Source of the DNA: Streptococcus mitis subsp. hohhotensis
GTDB taxonomy: Bacteria > Bacillota > Bacilli > Lactobacillales > Streptococcaceae
Reading direction: 5' to 3'
Length of the DNA stretch: 54,745 nt
NCBI RefSeq assembly: GCF_000722775.1
Contig: NZ_JPFZ01000014.1
Location: 1 to 54,745 of the forward strand
A program made the translations under genes and the position numbers. Position 1 is the stretch's first letter, and each line of letters begins with the position of its first letter. Shown here piece by piece: positions 48,983 through 54,745 of this stretch. The notes beneath the pieces are model-generated. The model did not search any database. It was not told where the DNA came from and worked only from the letters and a program-made list of their open reading frames with translations.

Positions 48983-49012
48983 AAAAAAGACCTGGAACAA
49001 CCAAGCCTTTTA
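48982..49012 (-). terminator. Terminator at the end of the Mga-like gene
   Basis: AAGGCTTGG and CCAGGTCTT (two G-T pairs) enclose TTGTT, followed by TTTTTT on the minus strand. The 5' arm begins at the stop codon. Confidence 0.7.
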
Positions 49013-50437
49013 AGTAAATAATAACTGACGAATCCCTGCCAAATCCTCCATATCCAAGTCGTTTTTTAAATAATAAACTGGTGTCTGTTCCTTCTTATGA
49101 ATCGGGTTATTTGTAACCAGCAAATCATAATGCCGAGTTCGGTCATAGGCTTCAATGGTAATAAAACGATTGTATTCCAAATACCGTTTCAAAATGGCTG
49201 CCATCCTTGAAAAGACAAGAAAACCAGATGTCAAATCCAGACCAATCCGCATATGCTGACCACCATTTTCAGCCATATATTCGATTAACTGAAGCCATTC
49301 CCAGAGAATTTTCTTATCTAAATCTGTCCCCTGCTGAAAGGCCGGTAGAGCATGAAAAATCTCCTCTGCCGTTCCCCTAAAATCATGTTCCATCAGCAAA
49401 TAAGGATGACGATTCTCTAACTGGTACTTGTAGCGATCCTGTAAAATATAGCCCTTATAGAGATAGACTTGAGCACAAAGCTGACTGAGTTCATAGGTAA
49501 CGTGATCCTCTGTATAATCACCCAGCAACTCCTCCTTCTTCATTTCTTGAATCAATTGCGTCAGTAAATCTGCCAACTGCCCTCCAAAACCAAGGATATA
49601 TTCCATAGTATGAAGAGGAAGAATGCGATGGGATAGGAGGAAAGAGAAGAAAATCATCATCTCCCCATCCTCAGTTTCTAGAGGAAGGTGTTGTCCAGCG
49701 AAAAATGACGGAGCCTTTCGATGCAAACGAAGGTAGAAAATATTGTCAAAATACCCTCGCATTTTTTCTTCTATGACTTGAAACTGACAGGCATTGACCC
49801 GAAGACGCTGTTGACTGATATGAGCCCAGAGAACCAAATCCAATTTCTGACCCGAAGACAAACTTGCACCGCAGATTTCTTCTAAGCAAGCAATCTCCTG
49901 CTTTCTCTCCGGCTTCTGCATGTGACCTTCCCACTCCTGACTGGACCAGACCTTGCGGAAAAGACAGAAATAGAAATAGCGAATCTGATGCTCTGGACCT
50001 CGCCACCGTCCATTTTGGATGGATAAATCAAATTCTGACAAAATCTGATTTAAACTAGCCAAGTGGCGACCAAGCGTAGCCTCACTAATCATCAATTCTT
50101 GAGCCAGATGATGGGCTAAAAACTGTTGGTGGTAGAGAAGATAAACAAGAATCTGGTATTTAGCAGCATTCTCCAAAAACAAGCTCCGGATATCTCTCCC
50201 CTTGGTAGTTGCACCGATCGATAGACGCAGATTTTCATCTTCTAAGTGAATAGTCAGCTCTAAGCCACTGTCCAAAGCCTTGTCATTGAGCAGGGTGACA
50301 TATTTGGTTAGGGTTGCTTTTGAAAATCCTGTTTCCTCCATTACAGCCTTGACAGTCGTCTGAGACTCTTGTAATAGAAAGGAAAGGATTGAAAATTGGC
50401 CAGATTCAGCCTTTTCCATCAAATCTCCTAAATACAT
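49010..50437 (-). CDS. Mga-like transcriptional regulator (475 aa)
   Basis: Two N-terminal HTH domains are visible (about 25-55, [20 protein letters not shown]; about 105-140, [18 protein letters not shown]), followed by a long helical PRD-like/Mga domain and an EIIB-like C-terminal region ([15 protein letters not shown]). This is the Mga/AtxA layout, possibly PTS-phosphorylated. It sits directly upstream of glpKOF in the same direction, and the glpK promoter lacks a -35, so activation of the glp operon is a reasonable inference. The start at 50437 follows AAAGGGGT. Confidence 0.82.
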   Translation of the reverse strand: MYLGDLMEKAESGQFSILSFLLQESQTTVKAVMEETGFSKATLTKYVTLLNDKALDSGLELTIHLEDENLRLSIGATTKGRDIRSLFLENAAKYQILVYLLYHQQFLAHHLAQELMISEATLGRHLASLNQILSEFDLSIQNGRWRGPEHQIRYFYFCLFRKVWSSQEWEGHMQKPERKQEIACLEEICGASLSSGQKLDLVLWAHISQQRLRVNACQFQVIEEKMRGYFDNIFYLRLHRKAPSFFAGQHLPLETEDGEMMIFFSFLLSHRILPLHTMEYILGFGGQLADLLTQLIQEMKKEELLGDYTEDHVTYELSQLCAQVYLYKGYILQDRYKYQLENRHPYLLMEHDFRGTAEEIFHALPAFQQGTDLDKKILWEWLQLIEYMAENGGQHMRIGLDLTSGFLVFSRMAAILKRYLEYNRFITIEAYDRTRHYDLLVTNNPIHKKEQTPVYYLKNDLDMEDLAGIRQLLFT

Positions 50438-50586
50438 TTGTTACCCCTTTCATTTTCTACCTTAAGCATAGCATAAATCTTACAAATGCTGAAATAATCT
50501 GTTTCTCTTTTTATTTTCATGCTGATTTCCTGGTCCATTATCCTAAAAATCAGCAAACACACGGCTCCCCCTTTGGGCATTTTTAT

Positions 50587-50604
50587 GCTAAAATAGTAGC
50601 TATG
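50587..50604 (+). promoter_or_regulatory. hslO promoter, predicted leaderless start
   Basis: Extended -10 TGC TAAAAT (TG at 50586-50587, hexamer 50589-50594) is followed after seven bases by the hslO ATG at 50602. No SD is present between them. Transcription should start at or next to the A of the ATG. Confidence 0.6.
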
Positions 50605-51474
50605 GATAAAATTATTAAAACAATATCAGAAAGCGGAGCCTTTCGTGCTTTTGCCCTTGACAGCACAGAAACCGTCCGCACTGCTCAAGAAAAACACCAA
50701 ACCCAAGCTAGCTCAACTGTAGCGCTTGGTCGAACTCTTATCGCTAGCCAGATTCTCGCAGCCAATGAAAAAGGAAATACTAAACTAACAGTTAAGGTGC
50801 TGGGATCTAGCTCCCTAGGTGCTATCATCACCGTCGCTGATACCAAGGGGAATGTCAAAGGTTACGTTCAAAATCCTGGTGTTGACATCAAAAAGACTGC
50901 AACTGGTGAAGTTTTAGTTGGACCTTTTGTCGGCAATGGTCAATTCCTCGTTATCACAGACTACGGTACTGGAAATCCTTACAACTCTATGACTCCCCTC
51001 ATTTCTGGGGAAATCGGTGAAGACCTTGCCTTTTACCTGACTGAAAGCCAACAAACCCCTTCTGCAGTCGGCCTCAATGTCCTTTTGGACGAAGAAGACA
51101 AGGTCAAGGTTGCAGGTGGTTTCCTAGTTCAAGTCTTGCCGGGAGCCAAGGAAGAAGAGATTGCTCGCTTTGAAAAACGCATCCAAGAAATGCCAGCTAT
51201 CTCAACCCTTCTGGAAAGTGAAGACCATATCGAAGCCCTCCTCAAGGCTATCTACGGTGACGAGGCCTACAAGCTTCTTTCTGAAGAAGAAATCCGTTTC
51301 CAATGTGACTGTAGCCATGAACGCTTTATGAACGCTCTTGCCAGCCTTCCAAGCTCAGACCTACAGGAAATGAAAGAGGAAGACCACGGGGCAGAAATCA
51401 CTTGTCAATTCTGCCAAACTACTTACAACTTTGATGAAAACGACCTGGAGGAACTCATTCGTGACAAATCTTAA
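50602..51474 (+). CDS. hslO: Redox-regulated holdase chaperone Hsp33 (290 aa)
   Basis: A cytoplasmic chaperone activated by oxidation. The C-terminal zinc centre is visible as CDC ([10 protein letters not shown]) and CQFC ([12 protein letters not shown]). The N-terminal domain contains [13 protein letters not shown] and [13 protein letters not shown] chose the ATG at 50602, giving the usual 290 residues, although the frame is open far upstream. It overlaps dusB by 14 bp. H2O2 made by glpO-type enzymes in this genus gives a physiological reason for Hsp33. Confidence 0.94.
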   Translation: MDKIIKTISESGAFRAFALDSTETVRTAQEKHQTQASSTVALGRTLIASQILAANEKGNTKLTVKVLGSSSLGAIITVADTKGNVKGYVQNPGVDIKKTATGEVLVGPFVGNGQFLVITDYGTGNPYNSMTPLISGEIGEDLAFYLTESQQTPSAVGLNVLLDEEDKVKVAGGFLVQVLPGAKEEEIARFEKRIQEMPAISTLLESEDHIEALLKAIYGDEAYKLLSEEEIRFQCDCSHERFMNALASLPSSDLQEMKEEDHGAEITCQFCQTTYNFDENDLEELIRDKS

Positions 51475-52441
51475 TACACCTTTTATGATTGGCAATGTTG
51501 AGATTCCCAATCGTACTGTTTTAGCGCCTATGGCTGGCGTGACAAACTCAGCCTTTCGTACTATCGCAAAAGAGCTCGGAGCTGGACTCGTTGTCATGGA
51601 AATGGTCTCTGACAAGGGAATCCAATACAACAACGAAAAAACCCTGCACATGCTTCATATCGATGAAGGCGAAAACCCTGTCTCTATCCAACTTTTTGGT
51701 AGTGACGAAGACAGCCTAGCACGCGCAGCAGAATTCATCCAAGAAAACACCAAAACCGATATCGTGGATATCAACATGGGCTGCCCAGTTAACAAAATCG
51801 TGAAGAACGAAGCTGGCGCTATGTGGCTCAAGGATCCAGATAAGATTTACTCTATCATCAACAAGGTCCAGTCTGTCCTTGATATTCCACTTACTGTCAA
51901 GATGCGTACCGGCTGGGCCGACCCATCTCTGGCAGTTGAAAATGCCCTCGCTGCTGAAGCTGCAGGCGTTTCTGCCCTCGCCATGCATGGCCGTACCCGC
52001 GAACAAATGTATACAGGTCATGCAGACCTTGAGACCTTACACGACGTAGCTCAAGCTTTGACCAAGATTCCATTTATCGCCAACGGTGATATCCGTACTG
52101 TCCAAGAAGCCAAACAACGCATCGAAGAAGTCGGTGCTGATGCAGTCATGATCGGCCGCGCTGCCATGGGAAATCCTTACCTCTTCAACCAAATCAACCA
52201 TTACTTTGAAACAGGAGAAATCCTACCTGATTTGACCTTTGAGGACAAGATGAAAATCGCCTACGAACATTTGAAACGCTTGATTAACCTCAAAGGAGAA
52301 AACGTAGCAGTTCGTGAGTTCCGTGGCCTCGCTCCTCACTACCTCCGTGGAACATCTGGCGCTGCCAAACTCCGTGGAGCCATTTCACAAGCTAGCACTC
52401 TGGCAGAGATTGAGGCTCTCTTGCAGTTGGATAAGGCTTAA
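51461..52441 (+). CDS. dusB: tRNA-dihydrouridine synthase DusB (326 aa)
   Basis: An FMN-dependent reductase of tRNA uridines. [36 protein letters not shown] (catalytic Cys), [19 protein letters not shown] and [12 protein letters not shown] are Dus motifs. The start is GTG at 51461 with GGAGG nine bases upstream, inside the hslO end; a TTG 30 bp earlier is less likely. The hslO-dusB pairing is common in streptococci. Confidence 0.95.
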   Translation: MTNLNTPFMIGNVEIPNRTVLAPMAGVTNSAFRTIAKELGAGLVVMEMVSDKGIQYNNEKTLHMLHIDEGENPVSIQLFGSDEDSLARAAEFIQENTKTDIVDINMGCPVNKIVKNEAGAMWLKDPDKIYSIINKVQSVLDIPLTVKMRTGWADPSLAVENALAAEAAGVSALAMHGRTREQMYTGHADLETLHDVAQALTKIPFIANGDIRTVQEAKQRIEEVGADAVMIGRAAMGNPYLFNQINHYFETGEILPDLTFEDKMKIAYEHLKRLINLKGENVAVREFRGLAPHYLRGTSGAAKLRGAISQASTLAEIEALLQLDKA

Positions 52442-52442
52442 A

Positions 52443-52994
52443 ATGGTTCATACTGCTCTACTGATTATCGATATGCAAAAAGCATTTGATAACCCTATCT
52501 GGGGAGAACGAAACAACCCTCAAGCTGAACACCAAGCATTGAGGGTGCTAGCATACTTTCGTAAACACGCTCTTCCAGTCTTACACATTCAACACATATC
52601 TGACAATCCCCAGTCGCAATTTCATAACAAACAAAATCAGGTGTTTAAAAGTGGATTTGAGCCAGTCACCTCAGAACCTGTCTTTCAAAAAACGGTTAAT
52701 AGCGCCTTTATTGGAACAAATCTTGAAACATATTTACGAAAAAATCAGATTTGTCATTTAGTCGTTGTTGGTTTGACCCTGCCTCATTGTGTATCTACTA
52801 CGACACGAATGGCAGCAAATCTTGGTTTTGAAGTCACTTTACTAGCAGATGCCACTGCCAGTTTTACCCTATCTAACAAAAACGGTCAGGCCATCTCTCC
52901 TGAGACTATCCATGAGATTAATCTCCTTTCTCTACAAGATGAGTTTGCTCAAATTCTTACTACAGAAGAATTTTTAACCCAAGTACAAGTATAA
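52443..52994 (+). CDS. Isochorismatase-like cysteine hydrolase (183 aa)
   Basis: The catalytic triad of the family is visible as D10 (LLIIDMQKAF), K83 (VFQKTVNSAF) and C116 (LTLPHCVSTTTRMA). The cis-peptide segment VVVGLTLPHC is typical. The start at 52443 is one base after the dusB stop, so it is probably translationally coupled; the SD is weak. The substrate is unknown; relatives hydrolyse nicotinamide, ureido compounds or isochorismate. A strong terminator follows. Confidence 0.88.
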   Translation: MVHTALLIIDMQKAFDNPIWGERNNPQAEHQALRVLAYFRKHALPVLHIQHISDNPQSQFHNKQNQVFKSGFEPVTSEPVFQKTVNSAFIGTNLETYLRKNQICHLVVVGLTLPHCVSTTTRMAANLGFEVTLLADATASFTLSNKNGQAISPETIHEINLLSLQDEFAQILTTEEFLTQVQV

Positions 52995-52998
52995 AATA

Positions 52999-53036
52999 AT
53001 CCGTCAACTCTTATTGAGCTGACGGATTTTCTTTGA
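52999..53036. terminator. Terminator after the cysteine hydrolase gene
   Basis: ATCCGTCA and TGACGGAT form an 8-bp stem, extended inside by CTC/GAG, then TTTTCTTT. It may serve the convergent permease gene too. Confidence 0.88.
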
Positions 53037-53100
53037 ATATTAGAACTGATGATTAACAATTATTCATAAATGTCTATAGATTCACTCAGAACTGATCATA

Positions 53101-54745
53101 CTAGTCTACCCCCTTTAGAGCGCTAATCATGTCAATCTTTCTCATACGAAGACTAATAAAATAAGCAGTCCCTAAAGATGTAAACCAAACTAATAACGTA
53201 GCAGAAGCAAGGACATACATACTGACATAAGCGGTATACTCAATTCGAATCGTCGAAAATGTTGCCACATATTCTTTCAAAAACCATATGCCTAAAGGAA
53301 TTCCTACTAGCCACCCAATAAAGGTAGTTAGTATAGTCTCAAAAAGAGTTAGCATCTGTAGATATTGATTAGAAAATCCTAATACTTGCAATGTAGCATA
53401 GTCTCTCATTCTCTCTACAAAGTTTAAAGAACCCAGATTATAGAGAACAATAATAACCAGTAATAAAGCAAAGCCAATAATCATTAGAAATACACTCATC
53501 AAACTAGCTACAAAATCATAGGCATTTTTTTCTTGGCTCCCTTTTTCAATGACAGATAGAACACCTTTGTCTAGCTTAATAGTATCTTGGTCCACCTCCG
53601 GCCCAACTAATAAAGTATGTGGAGTAAAATCTCCCCCTGCTTTTTCAAAGACTCTAGCATGAAGATAAGCCCCTTGATTGGTTTCACTTGTGACAATCCC
53701 TTTTACTTCAAACTTGTAAGTATGACCATCTTGATAGGGAGTCACATTTAAAAAATCTCCGACTTTAATACCTGCTAAACGGGCAAATGATCTAGTTACA
53801 TACAAACCATCATCTTTCAAAGAATCAGCACTCTCTGTTTTTGCTTGGATCATATCTCCATCATCAAATATAATCAATAAACGGTTGTAGCCATCATCTG
53901 GATTAAAATGTGCCTGTGAAATTTGTACACCTTGCCCACCATATCTAGACTTAGAAGATGTATAATCAGCTACGGTCAGTCGTTTTGAATAAGAAAAATC
54001 TTCATTGTATGCCTTATCAACAAGATGATTCATGGACACAGGCATACCAATTCCAGCAATCAGTAACATCATACTTCCTGCAACTCCCACGATTCCCATC
54101 AAAACTCGAATACGATTAAACGAGGCATCCCGAATTGCCCATCTTGAAGGATAAGAAATTCGTTGCCAGATAGAGGAAAATCTTTCTACAAAGACAGATT
54201 TAGCAACTTTTTCTTTACCTCTTAAAAATATTGCTGGTAAGCCTCTAGCTGACTCTCTAGAAGCTAAATAGGCAGCTAAAACACAAATAATAATGACTAC
54301 AATACCAACGACTATTGATGAAGATGAATAAGAGATTTGCCAATTTGGAAGTGTAAACATTGACTTTTGAGTTTCTAGTACAAACCATGACATCAAGGGA
54401 GAAATAGCAAAGCCTGCAAAACTTCCTAATAAACTTACTACTAAGCCAAATAAAATATAATGTAAACTGATAGCCTGATTTGAAAAACCTAAAGCCTTTA
54501 ATACAGCAATCTCTTTTGTTTGGCCATCAATCAAACGCTGAATGGTTGTAAACATAGCCAAAATAGCTAACAAAATAAAGATAAAAGAAAATAAGTAAGA
54601 TAAGTTTCTAATTTGCCCAACTCGATCGGTAGCTTCTGATATTTCAGTTAAACTTTTTTGATCTTGATAAGAAATTAAATCGCCCCCAAAAATAGACTCT
54701 AAATCTCCTCGCAAATCTATCTTAGAGCCATAAATTTCTAAGGCA
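53101..54745 (-). CDS. FtsX-like ABC transporter permease, 5' end outside window (at least 547 aa)
   Basis: The frame is open through the window edge, so the N-terminus is missing. Two FtsX/MacB-type membrane modules are seen: one from about 54630 (LSYLFSFIFILLAILAMFTT, IAVLKALGFSNQAISLHYIL) and one at the C-terminus (FLMIIGFALLLVIIVLYNLG, DYATLQVLGFSNQYLQML, VWFTSLGTAYFISLRMRKID), separated by an extracellular domain. This is the ABC3-type permease that works with a separate ATPase in lipid, peptide or antimicrobial-resistance export. The partner ATPase and upstream gene are not in the window. Confidence 0.85.
   Translation of the reverse strand, partial: ALEIYGSKIDLRGDLESIFGGDLISYQDQKSLTEISEATDRVGQIRNLSYLFSFIFILLAILAMFTTIQRLIDGQTKEIAVLKALGFSNQAISLHYILFGLVVSLLGSFAGFAISPLMSWFVLETQKSMFTLPNWQISYSSSSIVVGIVVIIICVLAAYLASRESARGLPAIFLRGKEKVAKSVFVERFSSIWQRISYPSRWAIRDASFNRIRVLMGIVGVAGSMMLLIAGIGMPVSMNHLVDKAYNEDFSYSKRLTVADYTSSKSRYGGQGVQISQAHFNPDDGYNRLLIIFDDGDMIQAKTESADSLKDDGLYVTRSFARLAGIKVGDFLNVTPYQDGHTYKFEVKGIVTSETNQGAYLHARVFEKAGGDFTPHTLLVGPEVDQDTIKLDKGVLSVIEKGSQEKNAYDFVASLMSVFLMIIGFALLLVIIVLYNLGSLNFVERMRDYATLQVLGFSNQYLQMLTLFETILTTFIGWLVGIPLGIWFLKEYVATFSTIRIEYTAYVSMYVLASATLLVWFTSLGTAYFISLRMRKIDMISALKGVD

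Noticed and set aside
53101-54714. Permease treated as complete with a start at 54714
   Set aside because: That start would be a TTG without SD, and the frame stays open with coding-like sequence to the window edge, so the gene is truncated by the window.

Overview
This window is a chromosomal segment of a mitis-group Streptococcus: S. pneumoniae or a very close relative such as S. pseudopneumoniae or S. mitis. The evidence is BOX repeats, a SIRK-type signal peptide, and the conserved gene runs fucI-GH98-GH95-PTS-fucUAK-fucR, adcRCBA, dltXABCD, glpKOF and hslO-dusB, in the order I remember for the pneumococcal TIGR4 chromosome. Three things differ from that remembered order. No arginine deiminase (arc) operon lies between the fucosidase and the SPFH gene, a cytoplasmic GH2 beta-galactosidase is present, and dusB is followed by a cysteine hydrolase and an ABC permease instead of a choline-binding protein gene. 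The species is therefore inferred. No database search was possible and gene names come from recognition.

Layout. 1-7118 (minus): 5' part of a giant repeat-rich cell-wall surface protein, broken by two single-A deletions. 7535-8876: an Rpn-type PD-(D/E)XK nuclease gene plus a duplicated 3' fragment. 8977-14455: GH29 fucosidase and GH2 beta-galactosidase in one CcpA-controlled operon. 14745-16930: SPFH protein and iron alcohol dehydrogenase. 17076-29466: the Lewis-antigen/fucose operon, with fucR divergent at 29642-30415. 30406-30783: BOX and MITE debris. 30790-31830: three tandem Fst/par-like type I toxin-antitoxin cassettes. 31930-35388: zinc uptake operon adcRCBA. 35541-39998: lipoteichoic-acid D-alanylation operon dltXABCD. 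40180-44554: AT-rich accessory island with an Rgg regulator, two unannotated small peptide ORFs, an ABC exporter and an MFS transporter. 44700-48850: glycerol operon glpKOF, preceded by a Mga-like regulator. 50602-52994: hslO, dusB and a cysteine hydrolase on the plus strand. 53101-54745: an ABC permease cut by the window end.

How the genes work together. The secreted GH98 endo-galactosidase frees Lewis/H-type oligosaccharides, a mannose-class PTS imports them, and cytoplasmic GH95 (and perhaps GH29 and GH2) trim them. FucU, FucI, FucK and FucA then take fucose to lactaldehyde and DHAP, and the nearby iron alcohol dehydrogenase could reduce the lactaldehyde. Near-consensus cre sites sit on or beside the GH2-GH29, adh, fucK and glpK promoters, so the carbon genes look CcpA-repressed. 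An AdcR box abuts the adcR -10 box.

The most interesting unexplained signals are these: the Rgg-peptide-peptide-attenuator-ABC-MFS island; the triple Fst array, in which one antisense RNA matches a neighbour's toxin better than its own; a strong Shine-Dalgarno plus ATG inside both rpn copies, suggesting an intragenic small protein; and the probably leaderless hslO transcript.
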